A DNA stretch of 20,586 bases from JAAYLC01 sp964636665 (GCA_964636665.1 CAZWVT010000034.1:1-20586), one strand, 5' to 3'; shown: positions 1 to 7,524, counted from the first letter of the stretch. Translations and numbers: made by a program. The notes: generated by a model not told the origin, from the letters alone.

Positions 1-7
1 GAGGGCG

Positions 8-37
8 CAAAATTACACGAGATTATTAAATAAACAA
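8..37 (-). promoter_or_regulatory. Divergent promoter reading out of the left edge
   Basis: On the minus strand the sequence reads TAATTTTG followed by C (8-15), an exact match to the Bacteroidota -7 element TAnnTTTG. A TTG (35-37) lies 19 bases upstream as the -33 element. The transcript would leave the window to the left, so a divergent gene probably lies just outside. The gene itself is not visible. Confidence 0.5.
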
Positions 38-195
38 GAAAAAATGAAAAGAAAAATCAAATATATTTAGGGTTCTTAGCCATACTTCTGACGCTTAAAT
101 ATTTATAGATAAAATATTTTATCTCTCCATAAAACAAATTCCTTTATCCCTATAAACAACCCACAAATTATAAGAAAAGAGAACCACTCCATAAA

Positions 196-226
196 TTGCA
201 TACAGTATAAACTAATACTATCTTTG
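196..226 (+). promoter_or_regulatory. thrS operon promoter (Bacteroidota type)
   Basis: TTG at 196-198 and TATCTTTG (219-226, followed by C) are 20 bases apart and match the Bacteroidota -33/-7 consensus. Transcription would start near 232, about 15 bases before the thrS ATG, giving a very short leader with no room for an attenuator. This should be the main promoter of thrS-infC-rpmI-rplT. Confidence 0.7.
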
Positions 227-246
227 CAACCTAATTTTTTAATTCT

Positions 247-2187
247 ATGATAGCGGTTACTTTACCAGATGGAAATGTAAAACGAGTTCCTTCGGGAACA
301 ACCCCTTTTGAAATCGCACAAAGCATTAGTCAAGGGCTGGCACGCAACATTATATCGGCATCTTTTAACCATCAAACAATTGAGATAAGCACACCGCTTA
401 CCAGTGATGGAGAATTGACATTATATACATGGGAGTCAGATGAGGGCAAAAAAGCTTTTTGGCATTCTTCTGCTCACATTCTAGCTCAAGCATTACAAGA
501 ACTATATCCGGGAATAAAGTTAACAATAGGCCCTGCAATTGAAAATGGCTTTTATTACGACATAGACCAAGGCAATCACACAATCACAGAAAAAGATCTT
601 AAAGCTATTGAAGATAAGATGATACAAATTGCCCGTAGCAAACATGATTTCAAGATGCGGGAAGCCACAAAAAAAGAGGCTCTGGAATTTTATAAGAAAG
701 AAGGCAACGAGTACAAAATAGAACTGATAGAAAACTTAGAAGATGAAACCATCACATTCTGTGACCACGACACTTTCACTGATTTATGTCGTGGCGGACA
801 CATTCCCAACACAGGCATTGTAAAAGCTGTTAAATTAACTTCAATTGCGGGCGCTTATTGGAGAGGTGACGAAAGCAACAAGCAATTAACCCGTATTTAC
901 GGCATCAGTTTTCCAAAACAAAAAGAGTTAAACGCCTATCTACAAATGGTAGAGGAAGCCAAAAAACGAGATCATCGAAAACTGGGAAAAGAATTGGAAC
1001 TTTTTACATTTTCGCAACGTGTGGGTCAAGGTCTGCCACTTTGGATGCCTAAAGGCACTGCCTTGAGAGCTCGTTTGGAAAATTTTCTGAAAAAAGCGCA
1101 AATAAAAGCCGGATACGAAATGGTAATTACTCCACACATCGGACATAAAGAACTTTATATAACATCCGGTCATTACGAAAAATACGGCTCAGACAGTTTC
1201 CAGACTATTAAAACGCCTCATGAAGGCGAAGAGTTTTTGTTGAAACCCATGAATTGCCCACATCATTGTGAAATTTATCGCAGTAAACCGTGGTCATATA
1301 AAGATTTACCTGTTCGTTTGGCAGAGTTTGGCACTGTTTACCGATATGAACAAAGCGGTGAACTTCACGGATTAACAAGAGTTCGAGGGTTCACTCAGGA
1401 CGATGCCCATATTTTTTGCACGGCAGACCAATTAGATGAAGAGTTTAAAAAAGTTATTGATTTGGTATTATACGTATTTGGCTCCTTAGGATTTGAGGAC
1501 TTTCATACTCAAGTTTCACTGCGTGATCCAGATAATCCGAGCAAATATATCGGAAGTATTGAAAATTGGGAAAAGGCAGAGCAAGCAATTGTCAATGCAG
1601 CCAAATCAAAAGGATTGGATTATAAAATTGAATATGGCGAAGCAGCTTTTTACGGTCCAAAATTGGACTTTATGGTAAAGGATGCTTTAGGAAGAAGCTG
1701 GCAATTAGGCACCATTCAGGTGGATTATAATCTTCCCGAACGATTTGAATTGGAATATATAGGCGCAGATAACACCACGCATAGACCCATAATGATACAT
1801 CGTGCTCCTTTTGGCAGCATGGAACGTTTTGTTGCTATTTTACTTGAACACACAGGAGGAGATTTCCCTTTATGGCTTGCGCCCAATCAAGTAAGCATTC
1901 TATCTCTTAGCGAAAAATATGAAAAATATGCCAAAAATGTTTTAAATTTGCTCGAAAATAACGAAATTCGCGCCCTCGTTGATAATCGTAATGAAACTGT
2001 CGGTAAAAAGATTCGGGATGCTGAATTGAATAAAATCCCTTTTACGCTTGTTGTTGGAGAACAAGAAGAAGAAAACAACACAGTTTCCGTTCGAAAGCGT
2101 GGTGGAGAAAATATGGGAAGTATGACTATCGCAGAATTTTCCACTTTGATTCAAAACGAGACAAAAAAAGAATTTAGAGAATTCTAA
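247..2187 (+). CDS. thrS: Threonyl-tRNA synthetase
   Basis: Charges tRNA-Thr with threonine in the cytoplasm. The 646 residues have the full bacterial architecture: TGS domain (about 1-61), the second additional/editing domain with HxxxH (H73, H77) and the CRGGH motif (C181, H185) that removes mischarged serine, the class II catalytic core (about 245-540), and the anticodon-binding domain (about 545-640). The three zinc ligands of the active site are present: C337 in MNCPHH, H388 in DDAHIF and H518 in MIHRAPFGS. Length is normal for the family. The ATG at 247 is chosen because the TGS domain begins immediately and the promoter lies just upstream. It is the first gene of the thrS-infC-rpmI-rplT operon, with infC beginning 23 bases downstream. 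Confidence 0.98.
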   Translation: MIAVTLPDGNVKRVPSGTTPFEIAQSISQGLARNIISASFNHQTIEISTPLTSDGELTLYTWESDEGKKAFWHSSAHILAQALQELYPGIKLTIGPAIENGFYYDIDQGNHTITEKDLKAIEDKMIQIARSKHDFKMREATKKEALEFYKKEGNEYKIELIENLEDETITFCDHDTFTDLCRGGHIPNTGIVKAVKLTSIAGAYWRGDESNKQLTRIYGISFPKQKELNAYLQMVEEAKKRDHRKLGKELELFTFSQRVGQGLPLWMPKGTALRARLENFLKKAQIKAGYEMVITPHIGHKELYITSGHYEKYGSDSFQTIKTPHEGEEFLLKPMNCPHHCEIYRSKPWSYKDLPVRLAEFGTVYRYEQSGELHGLTRVRGFTQDDAHIFCTADQLDEEFKKVIDLVLYVFGSLGFEDFHTQVSLRDPDNPSKYIGSIENWEKAEQAIVNAAKSKGLDYKIEYGEAAFYGPKLDFMVKDALGRSWQLGTIQVDYNLPERFELEYIGADNTTHRPIMIHRAPFGSMERFVAILLEHTGGDFPLWLAPNQVSILSLSEKYEKYAKNVLNLLENNEIRALVDNRNETVGKKIRDAELNKIPFTLVVGEQEEENNTVSVRKRGGENMGSMTIAEFSTLIQNETKKEFREF

Positions 2188-2210
2188 AGTTTAATTAAAA
2201 TTTATAAGCC

Positions 2211-2768
2211 ATAGCATTAAGAAGAAGAAGACCTAGAGATTTTGGTCGAGTTAAAAAAGAAGATCAACATCGAATAAACGAAAATATTCGAGAAAAAGAA
2301 GTGCGTCTTGTCGGAGACAACGTAGAAATGGGAGTTTATCCTATTGAACGTGCACTTGAAATCGCGGAAGAACAAGGATTGGATTTAGTTGAAATATCCC
2401 CAAATGCAAAACCGCCGGTTTGTAAAGTCATGGATTACAAAAAATTTGTTTACGAACAAAAAAAGCGAGATAAGGCACTCAAAGCAAAATCGACAAAAGT
2501 AACCGTGAAAGAAATACGTTTCGGTCCACAGACTGACGATCACGATTATGAATTTAAAAAGAAACACGCGGAAAAATTCCTTCAAGAAGGAGCAAAGCTA
2601 AAAGCTTATGTCTTTTTCAAAGGACGCTCCATAATATTTAAGGATCAGGGAGAAATCCTTTTGCTTCGACTTGCACAAGATTTAGAAGAATACGGAAAAG
2701 TTGAACAAATGCCTAAATTAGAAGGTAAAAGAATGACGATGTTCATTTCTCCCAAAAAAAAGAAATAA
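2211..2768 (+). CDS. infC: Translation initiation factor IF-3, non-canonical ATA start
   Basis: IF-3 binds the 30S subunit, prevents premature 50S joining and checks the start codon. The frame encodes both IF-3 domains: the N domain, including HRINENIREKEVRLVGDNVE, and the C domain ending in EGKRMTMFISPKKKK. The first ATG/GTG/TTG in frame is GTG 2301, but starting there would delete the conserved RINxxIRxxxVRL segment. Between the upstream stop (TAA 2205) and 2301 there is no ATG, GTG or TTG, so the likely start is ATA at 2211. That gives 185 residues with an Arg-rich N-terminus (ALRRRRPRD), a normal flavobacterial length. E. coli infC also uses a rare start (AUU), which makes its translation self-limiting because IF-3 rejects such codons; the same control is inferred here. 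The second choice, GTG 2301, gives a truncated 155-residue protein. Identity is certain; the exact start is inferred. Confidence 0.93.
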   Translation: MALRRRRPRDFGRVKKEDQHRINENIREKEVRLVGDNVEMGVYPIERALEIAEEQGLDLVEISPNAKPPVCKVMDYKKFVYEQKKRDKALKAKSTKVTVKEIRFGPQTDDHDYEFKKKHAEKFLQEGAKLKAYVFFKGRSIIFKDQGEILLLRLAQDLEEYGKVEQMPKLEGKRMTMFISPKKKK

Positions 2769-2830
2769 ATCAAATAGATTGATTTTTAGTAAAAAAATAA
2801 AAGTGAAATAAATATATAATTTAAAGTAAG

Positions 2831-3028
2831 ATGCCAAAACAAAAGACAAATTCCAGTGCTAAAAAGCGTTTTAAGCTTACAGCTACAGGAAAAATCAAAA
2901 GAAAGCACGCTTTTAAAAGTCATATTCTGACTAAGAAAAGCAAAAAACGCAAACGTGCTTTGACCAAGTTTACCTTGGTAAGTCCTGCGGACGAAAATAA
3001 CGTTAAGCACCTGCTTCGGTTGAAGTAA
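2831..3028 (+). CDS. rpmI: 50S ribosomal protein L35
   Basis: Small basic protein of the large ribosomal subunit, 65 residues, starting MPKQKTNSSAKKRFKLTATG and ending HLLRLK, as in bacterial L35. The gene lies in the conserved infC-rpmI-rplT order, 62 bases after infC. The upstream spacer (2769-2830) is very AT-rich, with no convincing structure or promoter, so expression is most likely from the operon promoter before thrS. The ATG at 2831 is the only sensible start. It is likely co-regulated with L20, as in other bacteria. Confidence 0.97.
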   Translation: MPKQKTNSSAKKRFKLTATGKIKRKHAFKSHILTKKSKKRKRALTKFTLVSPADENNVKHLLRLK

Positions 3029-3035
3029 ATCTTAA

Positions 3036-3102
3036 CAGGTAATTTAATCATTAACCATGGAGCAGCGCCTGAAAGTGTTTTAATTTAGTAAAACCGCCTG
3101 CT
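3036..3102 (+). promoter_or_regulatory. Structured rpmI-rplT spacer, candidate L20-type leader
   Basis: The 90-base spacer before rplT contains two stem-loops that I can pair by eye. Hairpin 1: GGT-AAT (3038-3043) with ATT-a-ACC (3050-3056). Hairpin 2: AGCAGCG (3061-3067) with CG-c-CTGCT (3095-3102, one bulged C). Inside it are a 9-base one-sided internal loop (3068-3076) and a 6-bp terminal stem GTTTTA/TAAAAC (3077-3082/3089-3094). CAGG 3036-3039 is complementary to CCTG 3068-3071 in that internal loop, so a pseudoknot is possible. The GC content is well above that of neighbouring spacers. L20 autoregulates through structured mRNA sites in other bacteria; the same role here is inferred. Confidence 0.5.
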
Positions 3103-3118
3103 ACAAAAAAACAATAAT

Positions 3119-3463
3119 ATGCCAAGATCAGTAAATTCAGTTGCAAAAAGAGCCAGAAGAAAAAAGGTTCTTAAACAAGCCAAAGGATACTTTGGAAGAA
3201 GAAAAAATGTATGGACTGTTGCAAAAAATGCAGTGGACAAAGCGATGCTTTACAGCTATCGCGACAGAAGAACCAAAAAGAGAAATTTCAGATCCTTATG
3301 GATTACTCGTATTAATGCGGGTGCAAGAGAACACGGAATGTCTTATTCTCAATTTATGGGAAGTCTAAAAAAGAATGGTATTGAACTAAACCGAAAAGTC
3401 CTTGCCGATTTAGCAATGAACCATCCGGAAGCATTTGCCGCTATTGCAAATAAAATTAAATAA
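3119..3463 (+). CDS. rplT: 50S ribosomal protein L20
   Basis: Primary 23S rRNA-binding protein needed for early large-subunit assembly. It has 114 residues, a normal length. The N-terminus is strongly basic (MPRSVNSVAKRARRKKVLKQ), and the conserved segments GYFGRRKNVWTVAKNAV and LWITRINAGAREHGMSYSQF are present. It is the last gene of the thrS-infC-rpmI-rplT operon and is followed by an intrinsic terminator. The 90-base spacer in front of it is structured and may be where L20 represses its own synthesis. The start at ATG 3119 gives the standard N-terminus. Confidence 0.98.
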   Translation: MPRSVNSVAKRARRKKVLKQAKGYFGRRKNVWTVAKNAVDKAMLYSYRDRRTKKRNFRSLWITRINAGAREHGMSYSQFMGSLKKNGIELNRKVLADLAMNHPEAFAAIANKIK

Positions 3464-3488
3464 ACATTAATTTATATTTCACTTTTAC

Positions 3489-3520
3489 AAAGACCGCCAT
3501 CAAAAGCGGTCTTTTATTTT
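3489..3520 (+). terminator. Intrinsic terminator of the thrS-rplT operon
   Basis: A perfect 9-bp stem, AAAGACCGC (3489-3497) with GCGGTCTTT (3506-3514), has an 8-base loop and runs into a T-rich tail (3512-3520). It ends the operon 25 bases after rplT. Confidence 0.9.
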
Positions 3521-3548
3521 TATTATATTTATTGAGAATTTTCTATTG

Positions 3549-4490
3549 ATGCGGGCTTATTTATTTTTCTTCTTATTTTTACTGACCTCTGTTTCTATTT
3601 ATTCTCAAATTTATTACGGAACAGAATACCAATCAGCAGGTCACGAAAACGTCTATTTTCCATTGGGAGAAATTTCCTTTGCTGATTCTGTCGTTTCTTT
3701 CCACAAAGGAATTCCGCGTCCGTTAGTAAGATTTCAAGATTCTTCAAAAGTATTAGGCCCTCCGGATTACACAGGATACAATAGTTTAACCTTTGTTTCG
3801 CTTGGTTGCGGAGGCAGTATTGTAGTAAAATTCAATGCCAATGGTTTTATGAATCTCAAAGGAGATGATTTATATGTTTATGAAGTTGGTCCTTCCAGAG
3901 AATCTGCATTGGTAGAAATTTCAGTTGACGGCGAAAACTGGATAAAAGCAGGCATCATCGATGGCGGTAAAGCTTCTATAGATTTATCGGATGAAGGAAT
4001 CGATACAGAAACCGTTTTTTATTATGTTCGTGTAACAGATTTAGAAGATTTATGTCGCGGTCCAAGTGCCGGCGCAGACATTGATGCCATTGGAGCAATA
4101 AACAGCGTAGTAAAAATAGATATTTATGCCGATGTGCTATTCGATGTCGGGAAATACAAAATCAAACCGACTGCAGAAAAAACATTGGATTCTTTGATTC
4201 AAAACATCAATCAATTCAGTAAAGTGGACTTGGTAATTGAAGGTCATACGGATGCTGACGGAGGTGATGAAATGAATCAAGAATTGTCAGAAAATAGAAG
4301 CATGGCTGTTAAAAACTATCTGTCAGAAAATTTAACGAGACCTGAAGATTATCAATATAATGTTATCGGTTACGGAAAAACAAAACCCAAAGTCCCGAAT
4401 ACAAGCCCGGAAAACAAGCAGCAAAACAGACGCGTGGAAATTATTATTTTACCTCCTGACACCTATTATAATACGCCAGAAAAAGATTAG
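3549..4490 (+). CDS. Secreted protein with OmpA-like peptidoglycan-binding domain
   Basis: Envelope protein of 313 residues. An N-terminal signal peptide (about 1-20, hydrophobic FFFLFLL core ending IYSQ) is followed by a beta-rich domain (about 66-187). That domain has the pattern LGPPDY, VSLGCGGSIVVKF, GDDLYVYEVG and GADIDAIGAI, a pattern I associate with domains found in several surface proteins. A C-terminal OmpA domain follows (about 192-302): FDVGKYKIKP, EGHTDADGG with D235, LSENR with R250, and NRRVEI. D235 and R250 are in the positions that bind diaminopimelate in this family. ATG 3549 is preferred over TTG 3546, one codon upstream. It follows the rplT terminator, so it needs its own promoter; only a weak TATATTTA (3524-3531) is visible. 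The function is probably envelope anchoring, with the partner unknown. Its stop overlaps the converging gene by 4 bases. Confidence 0.85.
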   Translation: MRAYLFFFLFLLTSVSIYSQIYYGTEYQSAGHENVYFPLGEISFADSVVSFHKGIPRPLVRFQDSSKVLGPPDYTGYNSLTFVSLGCGGSIVVKFNANGFMNLKGDDLYVYEVGPSRESALVEISVDGENWIKAGIIDGGKASIDLSDEGIDTETVFYYVRVTDLEDLCRGPSAGADIDAIGAINSVVKIDIYADVLFDVGKYKIKPTAEKTLDSLIQNINQFSKVDLVIEGHTDADGGDEMNQELSENRSMAVKNYLSENLTRPEDYQYNVIGYGKTKPKVPNTSPENKQQNRRVEIIILPPDTYYNTPEKD

Positions 4491-5746
4491 GTTTTTTGTT
4501 TTTGCTTTTTTGCAGCCGGAAAAAGCACGTTATTTAAAATCAAACGATATCCGGGAGAATTGGGATGAAGCGCCAATTCTGTAGGAGGATCTCCTACGCG
4601 ATGTTGGTAATCCTCGGGATCGTGACCGCCGTAAAAAGTAAAAAAACCTTTGCCTTTAATCCCGTGAATATAACGCGCTTCGCCATTTCGTTTATTTTCT
4701 CCCATTATCAACACATTGGATTTAATCTGATTGGCAGCAAAAGCAGTTGTTTGCCCCATAAATCCTTTGACGACTGATGTGTGATTTTGACATAACATTG
4801 TCGGAATCGGATCCCATTTTGCGGAATAATCCATCAAAGTAAAATAATCCGATTCTTTAGGAACCTGTCTTTTATCTGTGGTATCTATGCTTGAATATTC
4901 ATAGACCATCGGATTGCGCTCCAAAATGAAATTGGTAAATGCAAATGTTTTTGAATAATCTATTTTGTTCTGATAATTCGAATCGCTTGGATCTCCGTCG
5001 AACATAGGCTCACAAATATCCACTCCTTCTGCAGAAAGAGCAATATCGAAAGTGTCTGTTGCGCTGCACATTGCAAACATAAATCCGCCGCCTACAACAT
5101 AATCACGAATTTTAAGTGCGACTGCCAATTTTGAGTCTGAAACCTTTGAAAATCCTAATTTAGCTGCCCGTTCCTCGGCGCGTCTTTTATCGTCAATATA
5201 CCAAGGTGCATTTCTATATGCACGATAGAATTTTCCATATTGCCCGGTAAAATCTTCATGGTGAAGATGCAGCCAATCGTAAAGCAAAAGCTGGTCGCTC
5301 AATACTTCTTCGTCATAAATCACCGTATAGGGAATTTCCGCATAAGTCAAGACCAAGGTTACGGCGTCATCCCAAGGCAAATTATCTTTAGGTGAATAAA
5401 CTGCAATTTTAGGCGCTTTTTCCAATACCACGGCATCCATATTTCTTGATGGACTTGCAATTTCTTCCAAAATTTGTTCGGTTCTTGAATCGGAAAGCAC
5501 TTCAAAGGAAACATTCCTTATTTGACATTCCTTTTGTATTTCAGGAGTGTCCGGCAACAAAAAGGAACCGCCTCGGTAATTTAACAACCAATTTGCTTTT
5601 TGACCTTTTTCCAATACCCAATAGGCAATTCCATAAGCTTTCAGATGCTCCTTCTGACTTTCATAATCCATCGGAATGAGGATATATGAAGCAAAAGAAA
5701 AATTTGACAACAGTAGAAAAAACAATAACGTTAGAATCTTCTTCAT
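4487..5746 (-). CDS. Secreted protein of unknown function ('asparagine synthetase B'-like family)
   Basis: A 419-residue protein with a signal peptide (MKKILTLLFFLLLSNFSFA). I recognise the family as one common in Flavobacteriia and usually labelled asparagine synthetase B, but the sequence does not support that role. There is no Cys at position 2 for a glutaminase domain, no SGGxDS ATP-binding loop, and it appears to be exported. What is seen: WLLNYRGGSFL (53-63), PWDDAVTLVLTYAEIPY (124-140), LHLHHEDFTGQYGKF (159-173), GGGFMFAMCSATDTFDI (219-235), and a C-terminal HG..GKGFFTFYGGHDPEDYQH followed by PGYRLILNNVLF. The glycine-rich strand leading to C227 and the late GHDPE segment recall ThuA/class I amidotransferase-like folds. 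This is inference. A -7-like element, TAACTTTG, lies at 5765-5772. The gene follows dnaB by 63 bases and converges with the OmpA-domain gene. Confidence 0.88.
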   Translation of the reverse strand: MKKILTLLFFLLLSNFSFASYILIPMDYESQKEHLKAYGIAYWVLEKGQKANWLLNYRGGSFLLPDTPEIQKECQIRNVSFEVLSDSRTEQILEEIASPSRNMDAVVLEKAPKIAVYSPKDNLPWDDAVTLVLTYAEIPYTVIYDEEVLSDQLLLYDWLHLHHEDFTGQYGKFYRAYRNAPWYIDDKRRAEERAAKLGFSKVSDSKLAVALKIRDYVVGGGFMFAMCSATDTFDIALSAEGVDICEPMFDGDPSDSNYQNKIDYSKTFAFTNFILERNPMVYEYSSIDTTDKRQVPKESDYFTLMDYSAKWDPIPTMLCQNHTSVVKGFMGQTTAFAANQIKSNVLIMGENKRNGEARYIHGIKGKGFFTFYGGHDPEDYQHRVGDPPTELALHPNSPGYRLILNNVLFPAAKKQKQKT

Positions 5747-5764
5747 TTATTGAATCTCAATTTC

Positions 5765-5772
5765 CAAAGTTA
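5765..5772 (-). promoter_or_regulatory. Possible -7 element for the 4487-5746 gene
   Basis: The minus strand reads TAACTTTG, matching TAnnTTTG, 18 bases before the ATG at 5746. No TTG is seen at the right distance for a -33 element, so read-through from dnaB is an alternative. Confidence 0.3.
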
Positions 5773-5809
5773 ATAATATCAACGGTAAAAAGCCTTAATT
5801 ATTTTTCTA

Positions 5810-7357
5810 TTAAAAAGGAACTGACGGATCGTTGTCAGGTTGGTCGTCATTCATTGAACTTCCGAATGCGTCGTTTGGCGATATAAATCCTGAATTATTG
5901 TAATTATCTTCAATGCCATAATTCATTTTTGATACGATTTCCATAGGCATTTCGGCAGTATCGAGACTTTCAAACTTACCAAATTTGCCGATGAATTTCA
6001 ATCGAATGTCTTTTAAACTTCCGTTCCTGTGTTTAGCAATAATCAATTCTGCCTGACCTTCCGTAGGACCGGCTTCTTGGTCATCCCATTGTTCAATTTT
6101 ATAATATTCAGGACGATAAATAAACGACACAATATCCGCATCCTGCTCAATGGCTCCGGATTCACGAAGATCGGAAAGCAACGGGCGTTTTGAGCCTCCT
6201 CTCGTTTCAACTGCACGAGAAAGTTGTGACAGTGCAATCACCGGAATGTCTAATTCTTTTGCCAGTGCTTTGAGGTTTCTTGAAATTGTAGAAATCTCTT
6301 GCTCCCTGTTACCGGATTTATTTCTTGCTCCGTCTGTCATCAATTGAAGGTAATCGACAATGAGTATTTTTATTCCGAATTGTGATGAAAGTCTTCTGGC
6401 TTTTGCCCGTAAATCAAAAATGGATAAAGATGGCGTATCGTCAATATATAAAGGGGCATCCTCCAGATTTTTCACTTTCACATTCAATTGCTCCCACTCG
6501 TATTTTTGCAGATTTCCGGTTCTGAGTTTTTCTGAGTCCAATTCAGTTTCTGAAGAAATCAAACGTGTGATAAGCTGTATGGCAGACATCTCCAATGAAA
6601 ATATCGCTACCGGAATGTTATGATCCACCGCTATATTTCTTGCCATTGAAAGCGTCAAAGCCGTTTTACCCATCCCGGGACGTGCAGCTATAATAATCAA
6701 ATCACTCGGTTGCCATCCCGACGTAAGTTTGTCTAAATGTTGAAAACCGGATGGAACTCCCGACAATCCTTCTTTATTGGCTATTTCTTCTATTCGCTTT
6801 TTTGCTTGAATTACTAAGCTTTGAGATGTTTGCGAAGAACGTTTTAAAATGCCTTGTGCTACTTCATATAATTTTGACTCTGCCTCATCTAACAAATCAA
6901 ATACATCGGTAGTTTCGTCGTAAGATTTCTCTATAATTTCAGTTGAAATTACAATCAGTTGCCGCTGAATGTATTTTTGTAAAATTATTCTGGCATGAAA
7001 TTCAATATGTGCAGATGACGATACTTTTTGCGTCAATTGAATCAAATAAAATTCACCACCAACAGCATCTAAATTTCCGTTCTTTTTCAATTGACTCGCA
7101 ACTGTTAATAAGTCAATGGGTTGCGCATCCTTAAATAAAGTATGAATGGCATCGTAGATATATTGATGCTGTGTTTTGTAGAACACATCGGAATGCAGTA
7201 AATCTATAATCTCATCAATACTTTTTTGATGAATCATCAATGCGCCGAGCACAGCCTCTTCTAAATCAACGGCTTGCGGCGGAAGCTTTCCTTTTTCCAA
7301 GGAAATGACAGTAGATTTTTTGGGTTTAAATTCTATGTTAGGTTTAATTTTTTCCAT
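5810..7357 (-). CDS. dnaB: Replicative DNA helicase DnaB
   Basis: Hexameric helicase that unwinds DNA ahead of the replication fork. The 515 residues contain the N-terminal DnaB domain (about 27-130, from PPQAVDLEEAVLGALM) and the RecA-like domain (about 200-465). Walker A is GMGKT (228-232, within AARPGMGKTAL), Walker B is ILIVDYLQLM with D335, motif H3 is PVIALSQLSRAVETR, and the arginine-finger region is AKHRNG with R444. The LSDLRESGAIEQDADIV segment is typical. No intein is seen. After about residue 480 the tail is low-complexity and acidic, ending DDQPDNDPSVPF, which resembles the C-terminal tip of single-strand-binding proteins. No good promoter was found before the ATG at 7357. The gene lies downstream of the accA terminator, so it should have its own. 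Confidence 0.97.
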   Translation of the reverse strand: MEKIKPNIEFKPKKSTVISLEKGKLPPQAVDLEEAVLGALMIHQKSIDEIIDLLHSDVFYKTQHQYIYDAIHTLFKDAQPIDLLTVASQLKKNGNLDAVGGEFYLIQLTQKVSSSAHIEFHARIILQKYIQRQLIVISTEIIEKSYDETTDVFDLLDEAESKLYEVAQGILKRSSQTSQSLVIQAKKRIEEIANKEGLSGVPSGFQHLDKLTSGWQPSDLIIIAARPGMGKTALTLSMARNIAVDHNIPVAIFSLEMSAIQLITRLISSETELDSEKLRTGNLQKYEWEQLNVKVKNLEDAPLYIDDTPSLSIFDLRAKARRLSSQFGIKILIVDYLQLMTDGARNKSGNREQEISTISRNLKALAKELDIPVIALSQLSRAVETRGGSKRPLLSDLRESGAIEQDADIVSFIYRPEYYKIEQWDDQEAGPTEGQAELIIAKHRNGSLKDIRLKFIGKFGKFESLDTAEMPMEIVSKMNYGIEDNYNNSGFISPNDAFGSSMNDDQPDNDPSVPF

Positions 7358-7469
7358 AAAGCGAATGTAAATATTTTGTTAAGACTAATTGGTGATTTTA
7401 GCAAGAGACTCTCCACAATTCATGAACAATCACACGGTTAATAACTTAATAATTCTGTTGATAACTCAC

Positions 7470-7499
7470 AAAAAAATCCGAAGATTTTATCTTCGGATT
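7470..7499 (-). terminator. Intrinsic terminator after accA
   Basis: A perfect 11-bp stem, AATCCGAAGAT (7475-7485) with ATCTTCGGATT (7489-7499), closes a TTT loop. On the minus strand it is followed by a T run (complement of A 7470-7476). It lies 25 bases past the accA stop. Confidence 0.88.
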
Positions 7500-7524
7500 A
7501 GAACTATCGAGTGTCGTTCTTTTT

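Noticed and set aside
2301..2768. A shorter infC starting at GTG 2301
   Set aside because: It would remove the conserved start of the IF-3 N domain, which is encoded in frame just upstream.
4581..4597. Perfect 7-bp inverted repeat GTAGGAG-GAT-CTCCTAC
   Set aside because: It lies inside the coding region over a conserved-looking GDPPT segment, and no T run follows, so it is probably a codon coincidence.
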